From Clostridium liquoris (GTDB lineage Bacteria > Bacillota > Clostridia > Clostridiales > Clostridiaceae), in assembly GCF_002995785.1 (NCBI RefSeq), contig NZ_PVXO01000027.1:1-64000 (forward strand): a stretch of DNA of 64,000 nt, given 5' to 3'. The notes below the pieces were generated by a model. That model was given only the letters and a program-made list of their open reading frames with translations, was not told where the DNA came from and ran no database searches. Numbering within the stretch: the first letter of the stretch is position 1; every line of letters begins with the position of its first letter. Below, piece after piece: positions 16,458-25,546 of this stretch. The position numbers and the translations under genes are program-made.

Positions 16458-18743
16458 ATGGATAATGAAATTGAAAAAGCTTCCCTATATGATGTAACAG
16501 CCCTTACTTCACTTGAAAAGTTAGAGCCTGTGCGTGTAAGACCTGGAATGTACATAGGTTCCACAGGATCAAAGGGACTTCATCATTGTATATGGGAAAT
16601 ACTAGATAATGCTATAGATGAAATTTCCAATGGCTTTGGAGATAAAGCCGTTATTACATTAAATAAAGACAAAAGTGTAACTGTAGAGGATAACGGGAGA
16701 GGAATTCCTACAGGAATACATCCAGTAAAGAAAAAATCAGGAGTAGAGATGGTTTTTACAGAGTTGCACACTGGAGGAAAATTTAATAACTCTATTTATA
16801 AAACCTCTGGAGGTCTTCATGGGGTAGGAGCTTCTGTAGTTAACGCCCTTTCAGAATGGTTAGAAGTAGAGGTAAAACAAAATGGGAAAATATATAGGCA
16901 AAGATTTGAGTATGCCTATGATAAGCATTTAAAGAAGAAAATGCCTGGAACTGCAGTAACCAAATTGGAAGCTATAGGGAGTTCAAAAGAAACAGGTACA
17001 AAAGTCACTTTTATGCCTGATAAAGAGGTCTTTTCCATAGTAGATTTCAAATTTGACATAATAGACGAAAGACTTCAAGAATTGGCCTTTCAAAATAAAG
17101 GAATAACTTTAAAACTTATAGACAATAGGAAAGAAGAAACCATAGAAAAAGAATATCATTCAGAAAGAGGACTTTTAGATTTTATAGATTATTTAAATGA
17201 AAGTAAAACAGTGATTCATAATCCGCCTATTCTTTTTGAAGGTGAAAGAGAAATAAATGGAATAAATATGTATGGAGAAATATGTATGCAGTTTACAGAT
17301 TCAACTACGGAATACATTGCAAGCTATGTAAATAATATTCCAACTACTGAATCCGGAACTCATGAAACAGGATTTAAGACAGGCATGACTAGAGCCTTTA
17401 AAGAATGGACTAAAAAGCTTAATCTTTTAAAGGAAAAGGATATTGAATTTGAAGGCGACGATTTAAGAGAGGGCATGACAGCTATAGTAAGAATAAAACT
17501 AAGTAATCCTATATTTGAAGGTCAGACCAAAACAAAACTTGGGAATAATGAAGCCTATACTATGATGAATGATTTAGCTTATACTAAGCTTTCTGAATGG
17601 ATTGAGGATAACAAGGAAACAGCTTCTTTAATAATAAATAATGCACTTGATGCTGCGGGCAGAAGAGAAAAAATAAAAAAGATAAATGAAGCTGAAAAGA
17701 AAAAAATAGGAAAAGGAGCTGCTCCACTGGCAGGTAAAATTGCAGTGTGCACCCTAAAGGATTCTTCTATAGCTGAATTTATAGTGGTGGAGGGAGATTC
17801 TGCTGGAGGTTCTGCAAAACAAGCTAGGGATAGAAGATTTCAAACCATTATGCCTTCAAAAGGTAAAATAATGAATACAGAAAAACAGAAGTTGGAAAAT
17901 GTATTAAGCAGTGAAGAACTTAAAATATTCAATACAGCCATAGGTACTGGTGTTCTTGATAACTATAAAGAAGAAGATTTAAAATATGATAAGATAATAA
18001 TTATGTCGGATGCGGATAAACTATTGTCCCCTATGCAAGTAATTGCATAGTGATAACCTTGTGAACTGCGGGAAGTCCCTTAGAGCTTTAACTACTAAAC
18101 TAATTTGGTGACATATTAGTGGCAAGGAGTAATTACCGAGGTATAGTAATAAGGTTAAAGATTGGGTAACCACGCAGCGAAGCTTCTTAAATTAAGAAGA
18201 ACGCTCAACGATCATCCCAGGCATGGGAGTAGGAGAAATCCGAAGCGCAAGGCTCTTCTGTAAAACACAGAAGATGATGATATGATCTATGCCCTATAAG
18301 TCTAGATGGGACTTATGTAAATATATCGAAAGATAGGGTAGTAACAGGTAGACGGCTATCATATTAGAACACTATGGATGACATATATATATAGATATAT
18401 GAAACCATTAATTACAAATGGACACTTATATATAGCTCTTCCACCACTTTATAAAGTCTATAAACAATCAAAGGGTGAGGAAGTAGTAAAATATGCCTAT
18501 AGCGATGAGGAATTGGAAAGGGTAAAGAAGGAAGTAGGGAAAGGTCATTTAATCCAAAGATACAAGGGACTTGGCGAAATGAATCCAGAACAGCTTTGGG
18601 AAACCACATTAAACCCAGAAACAAGAACCCTGCAAAGAATTACTATTGAGGATGCAGCTAAAGCTGAAAAAATGGTGTCTTTACTAATGGGGGATGTAGT
18701 AGAACCGAGAAAAAACTATATGTACAAATACGCGGAATTTTAA
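16458..18743 (+). CDS. parE: DNA topoisomerase IV subunit B, interrupted by a group I intron (exons 16458-18017 and 18348-18743)
   Basis: The two exons share a reading frame and together encode 651 residues, a normal ParE length. Exon 1 has the GHKL ATPase motifs EILDNAIDE, VEDNGRGIPTG and GGLHGVGASVVNALS and the start of the Toprim domain (VVEGDSAGGSAKQARDR, then IIMSDAD). Exon 2 resumes with VDGYHIRTLWMTYIYRYMKP and ends with the RYKGLGEMNPEQLWETTLNP segment. Joined, they give the expected metal-binding motif DADVDG. Unspliced translation stops at 18050 after DADKLLSPMQVIA. ATG 16458 follows AAGGAGG by 8 nt. parC follows 12 nt downstream, so both form one operon. Assignment to topoisomerase IV rather than gyrase rests on this pairing and the ParC type. 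Confidence 0.93.
18018..18347 (+). ncRNA. Group I self-splicing intron in parE, ORF-less, probably subgroup IA
   Basis: A 330-nt intron. P1: exon GGAT (18014-18017) pairs with GTCC (18026-18029), with the splice-site U opposite G. P10: exon-2 GTAG (18348-18351) pairs with CTAT (18021-18024). P2: CTATGCAA/TTGCATAG with a GTAA loop (18031-18050). P3: CCTTG (18057-18061)/CAAGG (18248-18252). P4: CTGCG (18066-18070)/CGCAG (18173-18177). P6: CTTCTT/AAGAAG (18183-18199). P7: GATCAT (18210-18215)/ATGATC (18282-18287). P8: CTTCTG/CAGAAG (18255-18273). P9: CCCTAT/ATAGGG (18292-18338), with an inner ATAAGTC/GACTTAT stem. A hairpin CCCA/TGGG (18216-18227) between P7 and P3 is typical of IA introns (P7.1). 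The intron ends in G (18347). It has no homing endonuclease ORF. Confidence 0.95.
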
Positions 18744-18755
18744 AGGGGTGTTTCG

Positions 18756-21629
18756 ATGTCAAAGAAATTACAAATACCAAGGGATAGAAATATTATTTCT
18801 ATCCCCATAGAAGAAGCCATGCCGGACAATTATTTACCTTATGCAGTTGAAGTGGCAAAGGATAGGGCACTCCCAGATGTTAGGGACGGGTTAAAGCCTG
18901 TACATAGAAGAATTATTTATGGAGCTTATAAGCTTTCAGCTTTTCCGGATAAGCCCTATTATAAGTCAGCTAGAATTGTAGGAGATATTCTAGGTAAATA
19001 CCATCCTCATGGAGATACTTCTGTATATGATGCTATGGTAATATTAGCTCAAGATTTTACCACTAGAAAGCCTTTAATAGATGGCCATGGTAACTGGGGA
19101 AGCCAAGACGGAGACAGTGCAGCGGCTATGCGTTACACTGAGGCTAGACTTACTCCTATTGCCATGGAAATGATAAGGGACATTGATAAAGGAGTAGTGA
19201 ATATGGTGGATAACTACTCTGCTTCCGAAAAAGAACCGGAAGTATTACCGGCAAGATATCCTAATATACTGGTCAATGGAGCCTTTGGTATAGCAGTAGG
19301 CCTTGCTACCAATATTCCGCCTCATAACTTGGGAGAAGTAATAGATGCCACATTAGCATATATAGATAATAACAATATAGATGTAAAAGGTTTAATGGAA
19401 TATATAAAGGGACCAGACCTACCTACAGGGGGAATATTAATAGGCAAAAACTCATTGTTATCTGCCTATGAAACTGGTATAGGAAAGGTTACATTAAGGG
19501 CTAAGGCAGCTATTGAAAGATTGGAAAATGGAAGATTGGGAATTGTAATTACAGAATTTCCTTATAGAAGGAATAAAGCAAAACTTCTTCAGGTTATTTC
19601 TGAAATGACAGCAGACAAAAAACATTCCAAAGCATTAGAATCTATAAGCGATATAAGAGATGAATCGGATAGAACAGGAGTAAGGGCGGTTATTGAATTT
19701 AAGAAATCTGCTGATGAGGAAACAGCTTCAAAGGTTCTTAAATATTTATATAAGAAAACAGATCTTCAATGCAATCTGTCCTTTAATATGGTAGCTTTAG
19801 TTAATGGAAAACCGGAAACCATGGGACTGAAAACCATAATATATCACTATGTAAACCATCAAAAGGATGTAATTACAAAAAGAACAAAGAGAGAATTAGA
19901 AATAGCAGAAAAAAGATTTCATATAGTACAGGGCTTTATAAAGGCCATAGATATTATGGATGAAGTTATTAAAACTATAAGAGGCTCAAAATCCAAAAAA
20001 GATGCAAAAGATAATCTTATAAATAAATTTTCCTTTACAGAAATACAAGCTGAAGCCATATTAGAGCTTATGCTATATAGACTTACTGGACTTGAGATAA
20101 AAACCTTTGAAAAAGAGTATAAGGAATTAGAAAGAGAGATAAAAAGACTTAATAAAATACTAAAAAGTGAAAAAGAGCTTTTAAAGGTAATAAAGAATGA
20201 ACTTTTAGAAATAAAAAACAAATATGCTGATGATAGAAAAACAACTATAGTAGAGGATGATGAAGAGGCAAAGATAGATGTGGAAGAACTTATAGTTGAA
20301 GAAGATGTAATAATAACTATGTCTAATGAAGGTTTTATCAAGAGGGTTCCATTGAAATCTTATAATCGTTCGAATATCAATGTGGAAGATATTGAATATA
20401 GAGAAGGAGATTTTAATAGATTTCTAATCAGCTCCAATACTAAGGACACATTGACATTATTTACAGATAAGGGAAATATGTATCAAATAAAGGTGATAGC
20501 TATTCCTGAATTAAGATGGAAGGAAAAAGGAGAAAGAATTGATGGACTGATAAAAGGATTGAATTTAGAAGAAGCTATTGTAAATGCATATTCAATAGAT
20601 AACTTTGCAGCTCAGAAAGATTTTATGTTTATAACCTCTAAAGGAGCAATAAAGAAAACTAATTTAGATAAATACAATACAAGTTATACAAAATTAATGG
20701 CATTAAAGCTTAAAGATGATGAAAAATTAATTAAGGTGGAATTAATGCCAAGGGATAGAGAAGAAAAGTTTATAAAGATCAAAACTGGTGAAGGATTAGA
20801 ATTTACTATGGAAGAGCCATCACTTCAAGCTGTAGATAGAAATATTTTATCTGTACAATTATTTAACTTAAGTGATAAAGACTTTATTCAAAGTATAGAC
20901 TTTGTAGAAGAAGGAAACTATAAAATTTTTCATTTAGGAATAATGAAAAATGGTAAAGTTAAAGAGGTAAGTGAAAGAGTAAAGAGTTGTGACTTCATAG
21001 TAAATACAGATAGCTCAAGTAAGTTGTTGATATTTTTAAAGGATGGGAATGTAATTTTAATACATTCATATATGCTGCAAAATTTAAAGGATAAAGGTAT
21101 AAATATATTAGATTTACTAGGAAATAATGATAACAAAAATAAAGTCTTAAATGTATTATCTTTTAAAGGAGGAGAAGAATTAGGCATATATTTCTTTACT
21201 AAAAATGGATTAGTAAAGAAAACCATGCTAAGTGAATTTTATGGAGATTATTTTGTTACCACAGGTTATAAATTTAAGAGTGATAAAGACGAATTAATAG
21301 CTGTGGATTTTTCAGAGGAAGAGAAAAAAGAAGATATAATTATAATAACAAAAAGAGCTATGTGTATAAGATTTGATAAAAATACAGTAAATCCTATGGG
21401 AAGGATAGCCTCTGGAGTTACAGGTATAAGTCTTAAAGAAGATGATAAAGCAGCATTTGCTTTTATAATAAAAGAAAAACATAAAAAAGTATTGATTAAA
21501 TCTATGAAAAAAAATGAAGAAACAGTTTCACTAGAAAATATAAAGGTGCAGAATAGAGCAGGCAGAGGGAATAATATAATGTTAGTGGTTATGGATGATT
21601 GTTTAAAGAATGTAGAAATCATTAATTAA
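18756..21629 (+). CDS. parC: DNA topoisomerase IV subunit A
   Basis: A 957-residue type IIA topoisomerase subunit. The N-terminal breakage-reunion domain has [13 protein letters not shown] and [14 protein letters not shown]. The catalytic tyrosine is Tyr127 in [12 protein letters not shown]. Thr88 and Asp92 align with the quinolone-resistance positions Ser83 and Asp87 of E. coli GyrA. A coiled-coil gate region follows (about 380-500, Lys/Glu rich), then a C-terminal beta-pinwheel-like region. A canonical GyrA box was not seen, which favours ParC over GyrA. It starts 12 nt after parE. A strong terminator at 21628-21684 ends the operon. Confidence 0.92.
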   Translation: MSKKLQIPRDRNIISIPIEEAMPDNYLPYAVEVAKDRALPDVRDGLKPVHRRIIYGAYKLSAFPDKPYYKSARIVGDILGKYHPHGDTSVYDAMVILAQDFTTRKPLIDGHGNWGSQDGDSAAAMRYTEARLTPIAMEMIRDIDKGVVNMVDNYSASEKEPEVLPARYPNILVNGAFGIAVGLATNIPPHNLGEVIDATLAYIDNNNIDVKGLMEYIKGPDLPTGGILIGKNSLLSAYETGIGKVTLRAKAAIERLENGRLGIVITEFPYRRNKAKLLQVISEMTADKKHSKALESISDIRDESDRTGVRAVIEFKKSADEETASKVLKYLYKKTDLQCNLSFNMVALVNGKPETMGLKTIIYHYVNHQKDVITKRTKRELEIAEKRFHIVQGFIKAIDIMDEVIKTIRGSKSKKDAKDNLINKFSFTEIQAEAILELMLYRLTGLEIKTFEKEYKELEREIKRLNKILKSEKELLKVIKNELLEIKNKYADDRKTTIVEDDEEAKIDVEELIVEEDVIITMSNEGFIKRVPLKSYNRSNINVEDIEYREGDFNRFLISSNTKDTLTLFTDKGNMYQIKVIAIPELRWKEKGERIDGLIKGLNLEEAIVNAYSIDNFAAQKDFMFITSKGAIKKTNLDKYNTSYTKLMALKLKDDEKLIKVELMPRDREEKFIKIKTGEGLEFTMEEPSLQAVDRNILSVQLFNLSDKDFIQSIDFVEEGNYKIFHLGIMKNGKVKEVSERVKSCDFIVNTDSSSKLLIFLKDGNVILIHSYMLQNLKDKGINILDLLGNNDNKNKVLNVLSFKGGEELGIYFFTKNGLVKKTMLSEFYGDYFVTTGYKFKSDKDELIAVDFSEEEKKEDIIIITKRAMCIRFDKNTVNPMGRIASGVTGISLKEDDKAAFAFIIKEKHKKVLIKSMKKNEETVSLENIKVQNRAGRGNNIMLVVMDDCLKNVEIIN

Positions 21630-21684
21630 AAAAGACTCTTTATAATTTAGGTGTTAGTAACCGGAATTATAAAGAGTCTTTTTT
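21628..21684 (+). terminator. Intrinsic terminator of the parE-parC operon
   Basis: AAAAGACTCTTTATAATT pairs with AATTATAAAGAGTCTTTT across a 17-nt loop, followed by T residues. It starts at the parC stop codon. Confidence 0.92.
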
Positions 21685-21686
21685 AA

Positions 21687-21854
21687 GTTGACAATTGACA
21701 ATTGACAGTGGACAGTTAAAGATAATTTTTCTCCATTAACATTACGAAAAATTTTTAAATTAAGCTTTTCTGTAGTGTTAACGAAAGAAAAGCATCCTTA
21801 ACTGTCAATTGTCCTCTGTCAACTGTCAATTTAAAAAAAGTGCCATGCGCTTTT
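21687..21854. repeat. Complete heptad-arm inverted-repeat element
   Basis: Left arm heptads (TTGACAA, TTGACAA, TTGACAG, TGGACAG) at about 21688-21718 are mirrored by right arm heptads (AACTGTC, AATTGTC, CTCTGTC, AACTGTC) at about 21799-21832. Inside are module A (21719-21760, forward) and module B (21764-21806). A cap hairpin AAAAAGTGccatGCGCTTTTTT at 21834-21856 abuts the arginase stop codon and may terminate that minus-strand gene. This is one of the clearest full-length copies. Confidence 0.75.
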
Positions 21855-22751
21855 TTACTTTATATATTTAAATGTCCAGTCCAACAAATCCATACATAGA
21901 TCTGCGGTTTCATCGTTTTTATCTAGTTTAGGATTCAATTCAACAAAGTCCATAGATTTAATAAGCCTTGTTTCTCCTAAGACCTTTAAGAGGGCTTTAA
22001 CTTCTTCTACAGTCATACCATTTTTAACAGGGGTTCCAGTTCCAGGTACATAGTTTGAATCAATACAATCTATATCAAAGCTTAAATGAATAGCATTAAT
22101 ATTTAATGCTTTTATTTTATCCATAACATCCTGAAATATAGAAGAAATACCTTCTTCTTGTACTCTTGCAGTGGAGTAAACATTGAGATTTTTTTCTTCG
22201 ATAAGTTTACATTCTCCCTTGTCTAAATCTCTAGCACCAATTATAAATACATTTTTAGTACTAACTTTTGTGCCATGAAAATATACATTAGTTAAATCAT
22301 CATAGCCAACACCCATAGCTGCTGCAAGAGGCATTCCATGAATATTGCCAGTTTCAGTAGTAAGATAAGAATTTATATCTCCATGGGCATCTACCCAAAT
22401 AACAGCAAAGTTTTTGTAATATTTACTTACACCAGAAATGCTCCCTAGACCTAAAGAATGATCTCCGCCTAATACAAGAGGAAAGCTTCCAGAACTTAAG
22501 GAGGCATAAACCTGTTGGGCTAGGTTAGTATTTACCTCAACTATAGGTTTTAAATATTTCATCTTAGGATGGTAAGCATATTTATTTTCTTCTATTTCAG
22601 TTGGAACGTATAAATCACCTAAGTCATAAACTTTGTGATATTTGCTTAAAACTCCATAAATATTTTTTTCTCTTAATTTTTTAGGACCAAATTCTACACC
22701 TGGTATATCTGATCCATAATAAATAGGAACACCTATTAAGTTAATGTCCAT
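21855..22751 (-). CDS. rocF: Arginase
   Basis: A 298-residue ureohydrolase of normal arginase length. The manganese-binding motifs are all present: GGDHSLGLGS, VIWVDAHGDINSY and SFDIDCIDSNYVPGTGTPV. A substrate segment GNIHGMPLAAAMG is also present. The arginase-type PGTGTPV and NIHGMPLA segments favour arginase over agmatinase. It hydrolyses arginine to ornithine and urea. It is a single gene on the minus strand with AGGGGG upstream of ATG; no arginine or ornithine pathway genes are adjacent. Confidence 0.9.
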   Translation of the reverse strand: MDINLIGVPIYYGSDIPGVEFGPKKLREKNIYGVLSKYHKVYDLGDLYVPTEIEENKYAYHPKMKYLKPIVEVNTNLAQQVYASLSSGSFPLVLGGDHSLGLGSISGVSKYYKNFAVIWVDAHGDINSYLTTETGNIHGMPLAAAMGVGYDDLTNVYFHGTKVSTKNVFIIGARDLDKGECKLIEEKNLNVYSTARVQEEGISSIFQDVMDKIKALNINAIHLSFDIDCIDSNYVPGTGTPVKNGMTVEEVKALLKVLGETRLIKSMDFVELNPKLDKNDETADLCMDLLDWTFKYIK

Positions 22752-23051
22752 TTCGTGACCCCCTTAAATATCTTACATAAATAAAATTATTTTACCATAA
22801 TTATAATATTAAAATTTTTATATTACGTTAAAGAATTATATACCAAATTCAAAAAATATATAAGCCTTTTTATTAAACACAGATAATTAAAAATATTCAG
22901 AAATAGTATTTGTTTATATGTAAATAGTTATGAGTATTATTTATCAAATTTTTAGTTATGTTATAATAAAAGTATGAAAAAAAGTCTAAATGAAGTTAAA
23001 TCTATAGTTGAAAAAATGAAGTTAGGGAAAAAGGCGTAAAGGAGTTAGCTA
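22752..23051. other. Divergent intergenic region upstream of glpP
   Basis: A 300-nt AT-rich region between two divergent genes. TATAAT at 22962-22967 is a plausible -10 for the plus strand. A 22-codon ORF (22974-23039, MKKSLNEVKSIVEKMKLGKK) ends 12 nt before glpP, but it has no ribosome binding site and is not called as a gene. No riboswitch or terminator was recognised. Confidence 0.35.
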
Positions 23052-23612
23052 ATGAATATAAAAGGAATACTTATTGAAAATCCTGTAATAGCAGCATTAA
23101 GAAATGATAAAGATCTTGAAAACGTATTAGATAGTAAAGCCTTAGTAGTATTCGTACTCTATGGAAATATAATGAATATAGCTAAAATCTGTAATAAGCT
23201 TAGAGAGGCAAAAAAAATAGTTTTTATCCATTTGGATATGATAGATGGACTTAAAGGAGATCAGGCAGGCATTGAATTCATTAAGGAATTCGCTAATCCA
23301 GAAGGTATTATTACCACAAAAAGTAGTAATGTAAAATATGCAAAGCAATTAGGACTTTATACTATACAAAGGGTATTTATAATAGATTCATTGTTCCTAA
23401 GGACTGGTATAAAAAATATTCATGAAACAGGACCAAATGCAGTAGAAGTTATGCCTGGTGTTGCAAGTAAGATAATTCATACTATGCAAAAAGAAATTAA
23501 TGTACCAATAATCGCAGGTGGACTTATAAAGTCTAAAAAAGATGTTATGGACTCGTTAGCAGCAGGGGCTATAGCTATATCCACCACCTCTACAGAGTTA
23601 TGGAACCTATAG
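23052..23612 (+). CDS. glpP: Glycerol-3-phosphate-responsive antiterminator GlpP
   Basis: A 186-residue protein of the GlpP family, a TIM-barrel-like RNA-binding antiterminator that senses glycerol-3-phosphate. Characteristic segments are PVIAALRN near the N terminus, HLDMIDGLKGD, GIITTKS, IQRVFIIDS, VEVMPGV and the phosphate-binding-like PIIAGGLI followed by AAGAIAISTTS. AAAGGAG precedes ATG by 8 nt. The likely target is the leader terminator at 5854-5916 before the glycerol-3-phosphate dehydrogenase operon, 17 kb away. No glp genes flank it here. Confidence 0.9.
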   Translation: MNIKGILIENPVIAALRNDKDLENVLDSKALVVFVLYGNIMNIAKICNKLREAKKIVFIHLDMIDGLKGDQAGIEFIKEFANPEGIITTKSSNVKYAKQLGLYTIQRVFIIDSLFLRTGIKNIHETGPNAVEVMPGVASKIIHTMQKEINVPIIAGGLIKSKKDVMDSLAAGAIAISTTSTELWNL

Positions 23613-23660
23613 AAGTTGGCGGTAAAGCCTAACAATTTCGGACAAGTTTTTAAGGGTTTA

Positions 23661-23912
23661 ATTAAAAATAATAAAGAATAAATAAGGAAAGGGGCTGTTG
23701 CACTAAGAATAAATCCTACAATATATTGTGTTAACCTTAAACTTGCAAAACAGTATATTATATGTAAATTCTTTAATGCGACAACCTCTTAAATTTTAAT
23801 TAAAAATTTTTCGCAATGATAATGGAGAAAAATTATCCATATTTATTATTTATTCTTTAACATTTATAATTGTCTCTGTCCTCTGTCCTCTGTCCTCTGT
23901 CCTCTGTCCTCT
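23661..23912. repeat. Heptad element split by a MITE-like insertion
   Basis: A left A/T heptad arm (AATAATAAAGAATAAATAAGG, in part) lies at 23667-23687. The right portion contains module A in reverse (about 23802-23840), A/T heptads (ATTTATT, ATTTATT, CTTTAAC) and a pure array of CTGTCCT units (five near-perfect copies, about 23875-23912). Between left and right sits the inverted-repeat element at 23691-23788. Confidence 0.65.
23691..23788. mobile_element. MITE-like element with IS1182-type-looking ends
   Basis: About 98 bp. The left end GGGGCTGTTGCACTAAGAAT and the right end, read in reverse complement as AGAGGTTGTCGCATTAAAGAAT, are clearly related, and similarity continues inward through AAATCCTACAATATATTG against TTACATATAATATACTG. 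There is no ORF. GGGGCTGTTGCA-like termini occur on some IS1182-group elements, so this could be an internally deleted, non-autonomous derivative. A direct-repeat target site was not resolved. Confidence 0.6.
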
Positions 23913-23914
23913 GA

Positions 23915-24340
23915 TTAAAGCCCAAATCTTGCAAGCTCCTCTGCACTTATTATTCTTACCATGTGAAAAGACTCTTTTTTATGGTTGTTATTGATAAACC
24001 TTAAAATAACATAGGATATAGCTAAGAATGTAAGTCCCAATAAAACAGAAGTAAGTTCATTATGAGTAGTTAAATACCCTATAGCAATTCCTAACAACAT
24101 TAATATTAAAGGTATTATATAAGCAAAAAAAGTGAATTTAAGGAAAATGCTATCCTTCATAACAACTTCAACAGTATCTCCAGCTTTTGCATCTACAGGA
24201 TTGCTCATATCTAAAGTTATAGGTGGTGCCTCACAATGGCATGAACAAGTAGAACATTTATCACCGCATTCGGACAACCTTTTGAACATAACTGAAGCTT
24301 TATCACCTTTTACTTCTTTTACAAATCCAATTTGATTCAT
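23915..24340 (-). CDS. SoxR-reducing system / RseC family membrane protein
   Basis: A 141-residue protein. The N-terminal soluble part has an iron-sulfur-like cysteine cluster (CGDKCSTCSCHCEAPP, residues about 25-40). It is followed by a small beta region and two transmembrane helices (FTFFAYIIPLILMLLGIAIGYL and VLLGLTFLAISYVILRFI). This is the RseC_MucC layout; relatives are linked to RnfABCDGE-associated SoxR reduction. No rnf genes are in this window. The ribosome binding site AGGGGTGATC lies upstream on the minus strand. Confidence 0.85.
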   Translation of the reverse strand: MNQIGFVKEVKGDKASVMFKRLSECGDKCSTCSCHCEAPPITLDMSNPVDAKAGDTVEVVMKDSIFLKFTFFAYIIPLILMLLGIAIGYLTTHNELTSVLLGLTFLAISYVILRFINNNHKKESFHMVRIISAEELARFGL

Positions 24341-24500
24341 TAAAGATCACCCCTTTATAGGCATATTATATTTTTACTTTAATATTATACCATATTGATA
24401 TAAAATAAAAAAGGGTGTTGAAAAATGTATTATTTGTTATAATTAATAGAGAATATTTTATATATTACAACTGATTATTACTATGATAGGGGGATTTTAT

Positions 24501-25049
24501 ATGAAATTAATTCTATTACTAGCAGAAGGATTTGAGGAAATTGAAGCATTGACTGTAGCCGATGTATTAAGAAGGGCAGGTTTAACTTGTCATTTATGTG
24601 CCATAGGAGAAGAAGAAATAGTAAAGGGAGCTCACAATATTTGTGTAAAAAGCGATGTGAATGTAGAGAACATAAAAATACATAACTATGAGGGGATAAT
24701 ATTGCCTGGAGGTATGCCTGGAGCAGCAAATTTAAAAGATGATTATAGGGTAATAGATATTTTACAAAAATTTAATGCAGAGGGAAAAATAATAGGGGCT
24801 ATATGTGCTGCACCAATAGTTCTAAATGAAGCAGGAATAATTAAGAATGTAAAAATAACATCCTATCCAAGTTTTAAAGAAGAATTCAACAATTCTATAT
24901 ACACGGAAGAGAAGGTTGTACAACATGACAATATTATAACCAGCAGAGGGCCTGCTACAGCTTTTGACTTTGCATACAAAGTATTAGAAAATTTTATTAC
25001 AACAAAAGAAATAGACAAACTAAAAAATGAAATGCTTTTTAATTTTTAA
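24501..25049 (+). CDS. DJ-1/PfpI family protein
   Basis: A 182-residue ThiJ/DJ-1/PfpI-superfamily protein. It starts KLILLLAEGFEEIEALTVAD with the conserved glutamate, and carries the nucleophile-elbow cysteine in GAICAAPIVL (about Cys100) and the TSRGPATAFDFA segment. This matches the DJ-1-type (YajL-like) branch, whose members act in stress protection or protein/nucleotide repair; the exact activity is unsettled. AGGGGG lies 8 nt before ATG 24501; the longer reading from 24483 precedes that site. Its stop overlaps the 3' end of the convergent gtrA-like gene by 11 nt. Confidence 0.87.
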   Translation: MKLILLLAEGFEEIEALTVADVLRRAGLTCHLCAIGEEEIVKGAHNICVKSDVNVENIKIHNYEGIILPGGMPGAANLKDDYRVIDILQKFNAEGKIIGAICAAPIVLNEAGIIKNVKITSYPSFKEEFNNSIYTEEKVVQHDNIITSRGPATAFDFAYKVLENFITTKEIDKLKNEMLFNF

Positions 25050-25440
25050 ACACAGCAAATTTATTGATTAAAAAACTAGCTACACCCGTAGTAATAGATG
25101 CAGTTAATGCTGATATATTGGACCATAGAACTTGGGATACACCCAGTAAGTTATGAAGGGATAAGTTAGAAAGTATAAAAGCATCCACAATAGATGCTGC
25201 ACCTAAAACAGAGGCATATGATACATAGGAGCCCTCTGTTTTAAAGGTGTATTTTTTGTTCCAGTAGTATCCATTAATAGAATAAGCTATAAAAGCAATA
25301 CCTTTAAATAAAAAATTTATATATCCACTATATAAGCCAGTAATTTTCCAAAGTATATTTAGTATAAAAAATTCTATAAAAAAATTTGACCCGCCAATAA
25401 TGGCATATAGTATAAATTGTTTTATATTTTTATTATGCAT
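25039..25440 (-). CDS. GtrA-like family membrane protein
   Basis: A 133-residue membrane protein with four predicted transmembrane helices and the GtrA-family opening FILYAIIGGSNFFIEFFIL. It also has the YYWNKKYTFK loop and the C-terminal FLINKFAVF motif. GtrA proteins are thought to help move or flip polyprenyl-linked sugars for cell-surface glycosylation. No glycosyltransferase partner is adjacent. GGAGAG precedes ATG on the minus strand. Confidence 0.87.
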   Translation of the reverse strand: MHNKNIKQFILYAIIGGSNFFIEFFILNILWKITGLYSGYINFLFKGIAFIAYSINGYYWNKKYTFKTEGSYVSYASVLGAASIVDAFILSNLSLHNLLGVSQVLWSNISALTASITTGVASFLINKFAVFKN

Positions 25441-25546
25441 AAATAACTCTCCTTATATATGTAATACTATTATTATACTACTCAGTATAAGTTTGCAAAT
25501 GATTATAGGGAAAAGTTTTTAAATAATTAATATTGTAGGTGATTTT

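Noticed and set aside
18066-18340. Insertion in parE considered as a group II intron or an IS element
   Set aside because: No group II domain V, no GUGYG start or AY end, no transposase and no terminal inverted repeats; group I pairings fit throughout.
18048-18378. parE read as a pseudogene or as two separate genes because of an in-frame stop and a 330-nt gap
   Set aside because: Both parts share one frame, exon junctions restore DADVDG exactly, and the gap folds as a group I intron.
22974-23039. 22-codon ORF just upstream of glpP
   Set aside because: No ribosome binding site, and it begins a few bases after a putative -10 element; most likely leader sequence.
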